From JBBIPA01 sp963820495 (GTDB lineage Bacteria; Chloroflexota; Dehalococcoidia; GIF9; UBA5629), in NCBI GenBank assembly GCA_963820495.1, contig CAWGAF010000001.1:1054001-1118000 (forward strand): a stretch of DNA of 64,000 bases. Direction: 5' to 3'. The position numbers and the translations under genes were made by a program. Positions 33,713 through 42,086 of the stretch are shown here, in pieces; positions within the stretch are counted from its first letter, which is position 1; each line of letters begins with the position of its first letter. Below the pieces are notes generated by a model that worked only from the letters and a program-made list of their open reading frames with translations, was not told the origin of the DNA and searched no databases.

Positions 33713-34738
33713 ATGCAAAGATATAAATTCCATCTTTTCATTACACCTACTTATTACGATAAATGCTTTGAGTATGGCTTATTCGGTGTAGGGAGAAATC
33801 AGATGAATCAAATTGCCAATGTCCATAAAGGCGATTTTGTTTTCATCTATGCAACACAAAGAATAGGAAGCAGAACAAAGCCTTTTATTTATGGACCTTT
33901 TAAGGTTGTTTCTGAACCGTTTTTTAACGATGAATTTGTTTGGTCAAAAGATGAAGAAGGCAAAGATAAATATCCATATAGAGTAAAAATAGATACAACG
34001 AATGAACATATCTGCGAAAAACCAATTTCTGCACAAAAGCTTTATGATCTTCGAGAAGAAGGAAGAATAAAGTCAGTTATTGATAGCTCTGCGTTAACCA
34101 ATAAGAGTGTAATTAACCTATTACCAAACGAGGGTAAGCTTATTCTTGAATCGCTGATTCAACAAAACTCACAAGCGTCTCTTAAAGAAAGCCCTAAAAT
34201 AGGACATTCGGAAAAGGAAAAACAATTTAATCCAAAGGAATTTTTGGGAGAAGAACTTAAAGAGTTTCGGCTCGAATCACAATTAGAGACTTATCTTCTA
34301 CAAAATCAAGATGAATTAAACTCACTAACCCAATTTGTTATCGGCGACAAATCTCAATATTTTGCCGATATCTATAATCAAGTCAGCACTTATATCGCAG
34401 GGGGAGCAGTAGATATAATTGTGGTTTACGAGAAGTATTTATTTGATATGTGGTTAAAGCTTGGCGTTGGTGTTTTTGAACTTAAAAAGGGAGTTTTAGA
34501 GACAGATACGGTCGACCAGCTAATCGAGTACATCGAATGGGTAGCAAGGTTATTCCCTGGAATCAAAAGGGAAATGATACAGGGCATTGTAGTGGGTAGA
34601 GATTTTGGCAACCAAGAAAGCAGGAGGACAGAAGTAGTAAAGAAACTGCATGATTATAAGCGTCTATATAATATGGTATGTTACACCTATCTTGTAGATA
34701 AAAGTAATAACGTAATTTTTTCGAGGTTACCAACATGA
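33713..34738 (+). CDS. EVE-like domain fused to NucS/DUF91-like nuclease (candidate modified-DNA restriction enzyme)
   Basis: The 341-residue protein combines two domains. Residues 1-150 resemble EVE/YTH-superfamily modified-base readers (YKFHLFITPTYYD, HKGDFVFIYATQ, FIYGPFKVVSEPFF, YPYRVKID). Residues 180-340 resemble NucS/DUF91 nucleases: LESQLETYLLQNQDELN, then GGAVDIIVVYEK and GVGVFELKKGVLETDTVDQL, a PD-(D/E)XK arrangement of Asp and E-x-K. Inferred role: cleavage of DNA carrying modified bases, a type IV-like defence beside the type II system. It starts 36 bp after the restriction gene and overlaps the next gene by 4 bp. Confidence 0.7.
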   Translation: MQRYKFHLFITPTYYDKCFEYGLFGVGRNQMNQIANVHKGDFVFIYATQRIGSRTKPFIYGPFKVVSEPFFNDEFVWSKDEEGKDKYPYRVKIDTTNEHICEKPISAQKLYDLREEGRIKSVIDSSALTNKSVINLLPNEGKLILESLIQQNSQASLKESPKIGHSEKEKQFNPKEFLGEELKEFRLESQLETYLLQNQDELNSLTQFVIGDKSQYFADIYNQVSTYIAGGAVDIIVVYEKYLFDMWLKLGVGVFELKKGVLETDTVDQLIEYIEWVARLFPGIKREMIQGIVVGRDFGNQESRRTEVVKKLHDYKRLYNMVCYTYLVDKSNNVIFSRLPT

Positions 34739-35037
34739 ATGCAAAAGAATTACTATCATCAAAGCAAATAGACCCATCAAAAACTATCCTCCAGATAACC
34801 TCCGAGGCAGCACTAGAATCAATTAACGATATGCTTTCCGAATTTTCTTTAAGCATTGATTTGGGCAAGTTATCCAAAGATGAACTGGAAAAATTACTTC
34901 TTGATTATGCTGATGCGGTGGTATTTTATCATCCGGATGATTTCCATCAAGAAAGAGTGGTAATTTTAAAAAACGAAACAATGCTCAAGAAATATGGTTT
35001 GACCGATGATGATATAGAAATATTAGACTTCACCTAA
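34735..35037 (+). CDS. Small hypothetical protein in the defence island (100 aa)
   Basis: It starts MNAKELLSSKQIDPSKTILQ and overlaps the end of the EVE-nuclease by 4 bp (ATGA), so it is translationally coupled. It is acidic (many Asp/Glu; ends DDDIEILDFT), helical and without visible catalytic residues. An accessory or inhibitory partner of the nuclease is possible but unsupported. Confidence 0.55.
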   Translation: MNAKELLSSKQIDPSKTILQITSEAALESINDMLSEFSLSIDLGKLSKDELEKLLLDYADAVVFYHPDDFHQERVVILKNETMLKKYGLTDDDIEILDFT

Positions 35038-35111
35038 TTCAGTTATTCTGCTCCCAGTAAGGCTGAACTCCTAATATCTCAGTAAAATGGCTCGAAGTAA
35101 ACGCGGAAGGG

Positions 35112-35241
35112 ATTCCCAAGAGGCTGTCCGAGAATCACAATCGCAGGAACTCGCGGGTTCCCATTGAGCCCGCGGGATCGTCACGTCCGCCGAGGCGGAC
35201 TCACGATAACATATTTATTTTTCAGACAGCCTCGTGGGAAT
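35112..35241. mobile_element. 130-bp MITE-like element with 23-bp terminal inverted repeats
   Basis: Left end 35112-35134 reads ATTCCCAAGAGGCTGTCCGA, then GAA. The right end 35219-35241, reverse-complemented, reads ATTCCCACGAGGCTGTCTGA, then AAA; the two differ at about 3-4 of 23 positions. The interior holds smaller palindromes such as GTCCGC-CGAG-GCGGAC. No coding capacity. It separates the defence island from the glucosidase-like gene and supplies the bases just upstream of it. Confidence 0.72.
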
Positions 35242-35295
35242 GACAGGATAAGGGAAGGTTGGAAAGGGCTAGGTCCTTTCAATGGGTGCAGTAAA

Positions 35296-36558
35296 GTGTC
35301 CCAAAACATTATTGGTATCTGTTACCAAAAGTCGGTAGAGCTTTTACAGAAAAACTCGCTTCCTGAAGGGTTCATCGCCTCCTCGGCTACCCCCCACTAT
35401 GCTGCTATCTGGGCCAGGGATGCCTGCATCACGTCTATTGGCGCTAACCTGACTGGAAAGAAAGACCTCATAGAAACATCTAAAAATACTCTTAGAGCAC
35501 TGTCCAGACTGCAGGCTCCGATGGGACAGATTCCAGCAGTTTATTGGCCACAAAAGTCTTACTGGGACTGGGGCGAGGCAGGGGCTACCGATGCCTCAGC
35601 CTGGTTCATCATAGCTGTCTGGCACTACTATAAGACCACTGGCGACAAGAAATTTGTAAAAGAGCTGCACCATTCCGCCCAAAAGGCTTTCCTCTGGCTA
35701 TATTCCCAGGATGCCAGCAACTTTGGTCTCGTCGATTCTCCCGAGGCTGGCGACTGGATGGACTCCACCCTCAACAGGTGCGGGAAAGTTATGTACCTTA
35801 ATGCATTATATTACTGGGCGGCGTTGACAATTAATGCATTAGGTCAGGAACTGGGAGACAGAACCACAGCGGCGGATGCTGATGCCATTAAATTCAAGTT
35901 TAACCTGCTCTTCTGGCCTTCCCCCAGCAGCAATTATGCCGACCTTCTGCAACATATAGGGTATCCTTCAGTCGCCCGGATGAGCTTCCCCCATCCCTGC
36001 TCGATAGCGGCGTACAAGGAAGCGGCAAGGAAACGGCGTTTTTATTTATCTCACGTAGCTTACGGCAAGTTCGCCGATGTTTGCGATGTCCTGGGCAATT
36101 CGCTGGCTATCCTGCTCAACCTCGCCGACCAGCATCAGGAATCAGCGATAATAGGGTACTTCGCCGAGAAAAAAGTCTCCCATCCCTACCCCTCCAAATG
36201 CCTGGCCGAGCCTGTTACCAAGGCAAATGACCGCTGGGGAATGCTGAAGTCAAACGTAGAGAGATTCCAATCCACCCCCTGGCGCAACCCACCATTTTGC
36301 TACCATAACGCTGGGATATGGCCCTTCGTCGGCGCCTTCTATACTCTGGCCGTCTCGAAGTGTGGTAAGGCCGATTTAGCCAGAACTGAGCTTACCCGAT
36401 TGGCGCAAGCCAATAAACTGGGAACACAGAGTAACTGGGAGTTCCCAGAGTGGCTAAACGCCAGCACCGCTGAACCCGCAGGCGCCAAATACCAATCCTG
36501 GAATGCTGGTACCTTTATCATGGCATACCATACCATTGTCAAAGAAAAAAACCAATAA
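35296..36558 (+). CDS. Glycoside hydrolase of the (alpha/alpha)6 glucosidase type (GDE/amylo-alpha-1,6-glucosidase-like)
   Basis: The product has about 420 residues from GTG 35296 (MSQNIIGICYQKSVELLQ). The barrel carries PHYAAIWARDACITSIGANL (an Asp in the WARD position), WDWGEAGATDASAWFIIAVWH and DSPEAGDWMDSTLNRCGKVMYLNALYYWA. These resemble the C-terminal catalytic domain of glycogen-debranching and related glucosidases. The frame continues back to 35164 through the MITE, so the original start may have been replaced. Substrate unknown; a role in glycogen or trehalose metabolism is speculative. Confidence 0.7.
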   Translation: MSQNIIGICYQKSVELLQKNSLPEGFIASSATPHYAAIWARDACITSIGANLTGKKDLIETSKNTLRALSRLQAPMGQIPAVYWPQKSYWDWGEAGATDASAWFIIAVWHYYKTTGDKKFVKELHHSAQKAFLWLYSQDASNFGLVDSPEAGDWMDSTLNRCGKVMYLNALYYWAALTINALGQELGDRTTAADADAIKFKFNLLFWPSPSSNYADLLQHIGYPSVARMSFPHPCSIAAYKEAARKRRFYLSHVAYGKFADVCDVLGNSLAILLNLADQHQESAIIGYFAEKKVSHPYPSKCLAEPVTKANDRWGMLKSNVERFQSTPWRNPPFCYHNAGIWPFVGAFYTLAVSKCGKADLARTELTRLAQANKLGTQSNWEFPEWLNASTAEPAGAKYQSWNAGTFIMAYHTIVKEKNQ

Positions 36559-36575
36559 GTCCTTAATTGAAGAAT

Positions 36576-37835
36576 CTAGATTTTAATCTCTTGCTTTTTT
36601 GTTGGTCTTAGTACAGCAGACAATATCAGACCGACAACACTAACAGCGCCACAAACCAAAAAAGCCACCTGATAGCTAAGAGTTAAATCAAATATATAAC
36701 CAGTTATAAACGGACCAACAGCAGCTCCAATGGTAAAGCCCAAGTTAGAGACCCCGTAAACCAGGCCATGTGACCTCAGTCCGAAAAGCCAGGCTATTAG
36801 AGGCGACTCTGATGTGGCCATACCCCCATGAGCGCAGCCAAAAATAACAGCAAAAAGGAAAAGTATCCAAATCTCTGTGGCGGGCACCAACAAGAACAAA
36901 ACTGCCGCCATCAGAATAAAACCGATAATAAAAAGCTGCCTATTCCCGATTCTGTCACCAAGATAGCCCAGCGCAAAATCGCCGATAATGCTCATTCCGC
37001 CCATGGCAGCCAAAATGTTGGCGGCAGTGATGGCTGGAACTCCCAGATCGATGGCATGTGGCACGATATGCACCACAACAGAGAACAAAGAATATCCGAA
37101 GCAGAATAATATGCCCAAAACCAACCAGAATTGTCTGGTGTAAACTGCCTCTTTTAGAGAGAACCCCTGGGCTCCAAATCCTTCACCTGGCTTTTCCTCT
37201 TTATTTTCCGCATGTGACAGTTGACCCATCTGGTTCGGGGCACGCTTCAGGAACTGAGCAGCCAATATTACTACCAGCATAATTATAATGCCTAGAATGA
37301 TATAGGCGGTACGCCAACCACAAGCCGAAATAAGCCGACTAACCAGCGGTGGTTCAATCAACCCACCTATGCCAGCACCAGCTACCACAATGCCAGTCAT
37401 AAGGCTTCTTCTGGTAGCAAACCACCTGGCTACAGTTGATATTACTGGAACCCACATACCACTTATACCAATTCCTATTATCACCCCAGCGAATAGATAC
37501 AGTTGCCAAACACTACTGATCTGGGACATGAGCAAAAACCCCAGACCCAACAGAAATCCACAGACAGTCAATACTATTCGAGAACCTAATTTATCATTGA
37601 GATTCCCCATAGGGACACCAATTATGCCACTTAAAATCATGGACAGTGAGAAGGCACCCGAGGTCGTAGCTCTGCTCCAGCCAAACTCAGTTATCAACGG
37701 TTCAAAGAAGACACCAAAAATAGTATATAGGCCTTGGCCTACTAACATAATACAGAAGATAGCTATAACGACAATATATCCGTAGAAAAACCCTGGTACT
37801 GCCTTAGAAGGTTGCTGAATTTCCTTATTGTTCAT
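36576..37835 (-). CDS. MFS transporter (OFA/monocarboxylate-type)
   Basis: The 419-residue protein has 12 membrane helices in two halves. The first helix pair has GYIVVIAIFCIMLVGQGLYTIFGVFFEPL and ATTSGAFSLSMILSGIIGVPMGNLNDKLGSR (MFS loop 2-3 signature). The second half repeats it with DFALGYLGDRIGNR. This pattern fits the oxalate/formate antiporter-like and monocarboxylate groups; the substrate is not assigned. It converges on the glucosidase-like gene. Confidence 0.82.
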   Translation of the reverse strand: MNNKEIQQPSKAVPGFFYGYIVVIAIFCIMLVGQGLYTIFGVFFEPLITEFGWSRATTSGAFSLSMILSGIIGVPMGNLNDKLGSRIVLTVCGFLLGLGFLLMSQISSVWQLYLFAGVIIGIGISGMWVPVISTVARWFATRRSLMTGIVVAGAGIGGLIEPPLVSRLISACGWRTAYIILGIIIMLVVILAAQFLKRAPNQMGQLSHAENKEEKPGEGFGAQGFSLKEAVYTRQFWLVLGILFCFGYSLFSVVVHIVPHAIDLGVPAITAANILAAMGGMSIIGDFALGYLGDRIGNRQLFIIGFILMAAVLFLLVPATEIWILFLFAVIFGCAHGGMATSESPLIAWLFGLRSHGLVYGVSNLGFTIGAAVGPFITGYIFDLTLSYQVAFLVCGAVSVVGLILSAVLRPTKKQEIKI

Positions 37836-38291
37836 AACAAATTACCCTGAGCAGGTTCTCTGGCTAAAACTGCCTAATTGTAGCACAGAAGGAGGTGGAT
37901 TATTAGAGGACGATTGTTAATATTTTGCACAACCTTAAAGATGTCTTTAAATTGGATTCTCGTTCACATAACATTTGGCACGACCCCACTTATAAGAAGA
38001 GGCAAAGCACGTACGGCATGACCAAATGCTAAGCAAATTCAAATTAGGCCAGATTACTCATGGGGCAGCTGGGCAGTGACTATATAGTGCAAAAGCTATT
38101 TGCCAAACAAGAAACGGTTACATTGCTAGAGAGTGCTGAAAAACTCATATTCAACCCCCTTTATCCCCCAGTCTTGGGGGATTTTAGAATCTGGGGTACA
38201 CCCCCAGACCCTCGGCATCCACCTCAGACGGACTGCACCTCTTTTTCAGCAATTTCTGCTGATTAAATTGAATATCTGTTTACCAGCCTGA
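37836..38291. other. Intergenic region with hairpin repeat
   Basis: About 455 bp between the transporter and the metalloprotease gene. Bases 38125-38260 hold the hairpin-rich repeat described separately. The plus-strand frame 38060-38266 runs through that repeat and lacks features of a gene. Bases 37840-38100 show nothing recognisable. Confidence 0.4.
38125..38260. repeat. Hairpin-rich miniature repeat
   Basis: GCTGAAAAA (38135-38143) and TTTTTCAGC (38242-38250) form 9-bp terminal arms. Inside are TCCCCCA-GTCT-TGGGGGA and an imperfect CTGGGG/CCCCAG hairpin. It looks like a short non-autonomous element rather than a gene. It lies just past the 3' end of the minus-strand metalloprotease gene and may double as a terminator. 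Confidence 0.5.
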
Positions 38292-41249
38292 TTACGGCAT
38301 TATACTGGCAATAACGCTTCCCGTTGCAGAATATGCGCCCCACCCAGCATCATTGCCCGCCCTTACCCGCCAGTAATAATTGGTGCCCAGAGTAAGCCCA
38401 GTTACTTCATATGTAGTAACATTACCCACATCATCACTGAACACGGTACTGGTGAAAGAAGAACTGGTACTAACCTGCAAATAATATTTGGTCGCTCCAG
38501 TAGTAGCACTCCACTTAAAAGTGATACTTGTCCCTGGGGACAAGAGAGTTGGTGCTTCAAAAGTAGTAGTTTGGAATGTGGCACTGGTATTGGCCCAGGC
38601 TGTATCTGCTGAGTTGGTGGCATAACACCGATAGTGGTAGGTTGTACCAAGATTCAAACCTGTAATGTCCTTCTGGAAAGTCCCTGCCCCTTTAACTCCC
38701 AGATTCTCATCATGGGCCCAGTTCGCCGCTGTGGTGTCACCATCAGTGGTACCCCAGCATATATGCACTGTAGGATTTTCACCGCCAGTAGAGGTCACCT
38801 CACCATTCAAAGTGGCTGCATTAGTGGTAATATTGGCTGCACCTGTACCATTGGTCACAGCCGGAGCAGTAACACCACCACCCCCACTTGGTTCTTCGCT
38901 ACCCCATGCGCCCCAAGTTGGTTCGTTGGCAGTATATTTCCTTATTAAAACCCAGTCAACGACTACATTTCCAGATTGATGGTATGAAAATATATCTATA
39001 TATCTGGCAGTTGTGGTATCGTATTGCCCTGTACCTACCGCGGCATCATTGGCATAGAAGGCATCGTCTACCCCGCTTAACCGCCTTACTTCCCAGACTC
39101 TGTACGTGGTATCCTTGGCTATTCCTGTATTTGGTAGTTCATAATTAGTTCCGCTTCCAGATACATTGACGAAATTAGTATCTGCTGAATATTTACGAAA
39201 ACAAGTCGTAACTAATACGGCAGATGTAGTTCCCCTAGTAGTAACAAATGCCAACCAGGAAATTTTATCTGTAGTGGATTTAACCCTGCTTCTAAGTGCA
39301 TATCCAGCACCATAGGTTGCAGTTTTAGACGAAATACACTCAAATGCTGGGCTGCCAGCACCAGCAGTAACAGTTAATTCAGTTCCAGACTCAGAATAAG
39401 AACCTTTGGCGGCTGTTACCTGCCACTTGGTTGTAGTATCTAGGCTATTATCGTCAAAGTGGTCAAAAAACGGGAAAGTGTTAGACCCACTACTGGCAGC
39501 CAAAGCCCCTAAATTACCATAGTACATACAAATATCTGCAGTATCAGGACTTGCTGGCATAGAATCAAACTCTATCCATACTGTAGCAGTACCACTATTT
39601 AAGGACTCAATCCAGTAATCTAAAAGAGTTATCCCGTCAGTTTTAGTGAACCTTATATCTTTGTAATCACTGGCACATTTTGTCCCGACGTACACGGTAG
39701 AGCCAGAGTCAGTGCCAGTAGACCTGTTGATGGTCAATTTCATCTGATAATTTGCTTGGGCTCCATCTGTTGAACCTGCAATGGTGATCCCTTTGCGATA
39801 ATTCCAACCAGTAAGCCAACTGCCACTACTAATGGTGGTGGTAAAGCTAGTAGTAGTGGCTGCCCAGGCTGTACCTGCTGAGTTGGTGGCATAGCATCGA
39901 TAGTAGTAGGTTGTACCCGGATTCAAAACTGTAATGTCCTTTTGGAAAGCCCCTGTCCCTTTAACTCCTAGATTCTCATCATGGGTCCAGCTAGCCGCTG
40001 TGGTACCACCATCAGTAGTCCCCCAGCATATATGTACAGTCGGGTTTTCACCTCCAGTACTGGTAACCTCACCATTTAATGTGGCTGTATTACTGGTAAC
40101 ATCGGACGCTCCTATAGAGTTAGTCACCGCCGGTGCAGAGGTAATAGCCCCATAAATGGATCTGATACCTGCTATGTCATCTGAATGAAGTGCCCTCTTT
40201 GTTGCTCCAAGAGAACCGTACCCGTACATTACTTTGGCAGCATCTTCAGCATTATATAAATCACTCAGGCATAGCCAGTGCCCCAATTCATGTAGGGCTA
40301 TAGTTTCAACATCCATCCGACCTGCTGGGCAGGATGCTGCTGTGCTCCAGCTATAATAATCATTGAACTCTATGTCATTTTCCAGAATAGTACTACCGCT
40401 GTACCAGATAATTGTGTGACCTATTGTGCCCCCACTCCCGAGGTTATTCCATAATATTTCGTTAACCCCGTTGCGGCTATAGGTTGTAGCCGTTGTGCTT
40501 CCAGAATAGCTAAATGAAAACCTGGCGCCAGCAGCGTTCCAAGTCGCTGCTGCTGTCCGCGCTGTTGCTCCCTCGCCAGTGCAATCGGCAGTGTTCTCAT
40601 TTATTTTGTATACAACGGCAGGATTGGGAGGGTGAGGCCAACTATAACCCGAATAAGTGTAAGGAAACGTAGCTTGAGAAGAGGGAACATCCAATTCCCC
40701 TGGTGATAAGGAGCGGCTTTCTGACGCTTTTCTTATTCGTTCTTTGAATATGGCTTCAGTTAAATCTCCTACTTTGCCCTGTTTAATTGCCACTTTACCG
40801 CGGAAGCCACCGTAGACTTCGAACTGATCTTCGGTAAACTGCATCCCTGAAACTTTGGGAAGCTCCTCTTTTGGTAGCTTATTGAGAAATACTATTGCTC
40901 GTTCGCTCTGGTCAAAAGCAGGCATATCCGATAACCATTGCCCTACCCCATCAACATTTCCCCCAGGCAGGATAACATTAATCATTTTTTGCCCAAGCGT
41001 GCCCTTAAACTTCTCCTCCACCGCAAGGACCACCGAGGTATAAATCCGGTTATGCTCATCGTTCCAGTAACTAGTATGTTCAATAACTGTACCCTCTATA
41101 ACTGAGTCAGCATTGGCAATGAGCTCCTCTAAATTAGATTTATTCTCCTCGGCTTGCGCTGTCCTAGTTAAGGCTAACGGTAGCATCGAGCCTATTAGCA
41201 CAACAAGCACAAGAAAAACTAGCCAATAAGTTCGCTTTACACTACACAT
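38292..41249 (-). CDS. Large secreted metzincin-type metalloprotease with Fn3-like and DUF2341 domains
   Basis: The 985-residue protein has a signal peptide (residues 1-33, ending RTAQA). Residues 40-175 are homologous to the neighbouring lipoprotein. A catalytic domain has H320-ELGH-324 and D330 as possible third zinc ligand plus the Met-turn KVMYGYG; the usual Gly of HExxHxxG is Cys327. Two near-identical Fn3-like units follow (NGEVTSTGGENPTVHICWGT in both), separated by a DUF2341 concanavalin-like domain (WNYRKGITI). A third Fn3-like unit ends the protein. It is probably an extracellular polymer-degrading or adhesive enzyme. Confidence 0.8.
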   Translation of the reverse strand: MCSVKRTYWLVFLVLVVLIGSMLPLALTRTAQAEENKSNLEELIANADSVIEGTVIEHTSYWNDEHNRIYTSVVLAVEEKFKGTLGQKMINVILPGGNVDGVGQWLSDMPAFDQSERAIVFLNKLPKEELPKVSGMQFTEDQFEVYGGFRGKVAIKQGKVGDLTEAIFKERIRKASESRSLSPGELDVPSSQATFPYTYSGYSWPHPPNPAVVYKINENTADCTGEGATARTAAATWNAAGARFSFSYSGSTTATTYSRNGVNEILWNNLGSGGTIGHTIIWYSGSTILENDIEFNDYYSWSTAASCPAGRMDVETIALHELGHWLCLSDLYNAEDAAKVMYGYGSLGATKRALHSDDIAGIRSIYGAITSAPAVTNSIGASDVTSNTATLNGEVTSTGGENPTVHICWGTTDGGTTAASWTHDENLGVKGTGAFQKDITVLNPGTTYYYRCYATNSAGTAWAATTTSFTTTISSGSWLTGWNYRKGITIAGSTDGAQANYQMKLTINRSTGTDSGSTVYVGTKCASDYKDIRFTKTDGITLLDYWIESLNSGTATVWIEFDSMPASPDTADICMYYGNLGALAASSGSNTFPFFDHFDDNSLDTTTKWQVTAAKGSYSESGTELTVTAGAGSPAFECISSKTATYGAGYALRSRVKSTTDKISWLAFVTTRGTTSAVLVTTCFRKYSADTNFVNVSGSGTNYELPNTGIAKDTTYRVWEVRRLSGVDDAFYANDAAVGTGQYDTTTARYIDIFSYHQSGNVVVDWVLIRKYTANEPTWGAWGSEEPSGGGGVTAPAVTNGTGAANITTNAATLNGEVTSTGGENPTVHICWGTTDGDTTAANWAHDENLGVKGAGTFQKDITGLNLGTTYHYRCYATNSADTAWANTSATFQTTTFEAPTLLSPGTSITFKWSATTGATKYYLQVSTSSSFTSTVFSDDVGNVTTYEVTGLTLGTNYYWRVRAGNDAGWGAYSATGSVIASIMP

Positions 41250-41277
41250 CCTAGCACCTCCCTCTTATCAATTTTCT

Positions 41278-41793
41278 CTATCCGGAGCTTTTACTGCTCT
41301 GGGCTTTAATCTGTTTGATCAATTCTGCAAGAGATACATCACTGCCAGCAATCTTGTCGTTCTCGATAACAAGTTTCCCCTGCCAGCCACCGACAACACT
41401 AACGGTATCACTTTCCTGTGACTGAAGGAAAACCAACAATTTCTCGCCGACTCGGAAGCTTGGCGCATCTTCCACTACTTGAGATACTTCATCCACTTGC
41501 CCCCCAGATATTTTGATGATAATTTCATCGCCCTTTGGTTCACCCCTTACCCACTCTTCAACATTAACGGTAACCAAGGTATGTATTTGATTGTGCTGAG
41601 CATTCCACTGGCTCTTCTGGCCAGTAACTATCCCAACCACAATCAAATCAGATTGGACTACCAGCTCTTCCAAAGATAATTTCATCACTAGAGATAGACC
41701 TGACACACTGTTTGGGGCCGGGGGCTTAGTAGCTGAGCAAGCAAGCAGCAGCAAGTTAACTACGGCAAACCAAACCAGCACACTTTTTATCAT
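41278..41793 (-). CDS. Lipoprotein paralogue of the metalloprotease N-domain
   Basis: The 171-residue protein has a lipobox LLLLAC at residues 14-19. The rest (LEELVVQSDLIVVGIVTGQK, SQWNAQHNQIHTLVTVNVEE, GGQVDEVSQVVEDAPSF) aligns with residues 40-175 of the 985-residue protease encoded 28 bp downstream. It may be a partner or inhibitor-like prodomain anchored in the membrane; this is inference from homology to the prodomain position. Confidence 0.75.
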   Translation of the reverse strand: MIKSVLVWFAVVNLLLLACSATKPPAPNSVSGLSLVMKLSLEELVVQSDLIVVGIVTGQKSQWNAQHNQIHTLVTVNVEEWVRGEPKGDEIIIKISGGQVDEVSQVVEDAPSFRVGEKLLVFLQSQESDTVSVVGGWQGKLVIENDKIAGSDVSLAELIKQIKAQSSKSSG

Positions 41794-42086
41794 GTATTTT
41801 GCCTATGCTATACTATACTCCCCATAAACTCACTGGCAGAGGTTTAGCTTTCGCAATCTAATTTGACTCTAATCGTAGAGTACTCCGAATACGGTTCCTT
41901 GTCAAACAGTCACTCTCACCCCGTATTTCTCCAGCAATTGTGTAGAGCTTCAGTTAACAAATCCAAATTAGCGACTACATACTTTGTTCGAAATTACATT
42001 ATGGCAATTCTGACTTAAGAAAATGGTATAATATTTCGGTTTAGTCACCGCAAGTGCGGAAATTTATCAAGCAAAGGGGAATGCCA
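41794..42086. other. Intergenic region with divergent promoters
   Basis: About 290 bp between the lipoprotein (minus) and the acyl-CoA synthetase-like gene (plus). Apart from the extended -10 promoter at 42024-42032 nothing definite was seen. Confidence 0.4.
42024..42032 (+). promoter_or_regulatory. Extended -10 promoter
   Basis: TGGTATAAT (TGN followed by TATAAT) lies about 55 nt before the start codon at 42087. The -35 region is poor, as is usual for extended -10 promoters. Confidence 0.5.

Noticed and set aside
38060..38266. 68-codon plus-strand frame
   Set aside because: It runs through the hairpin-rich repeat and has no protein-like features.
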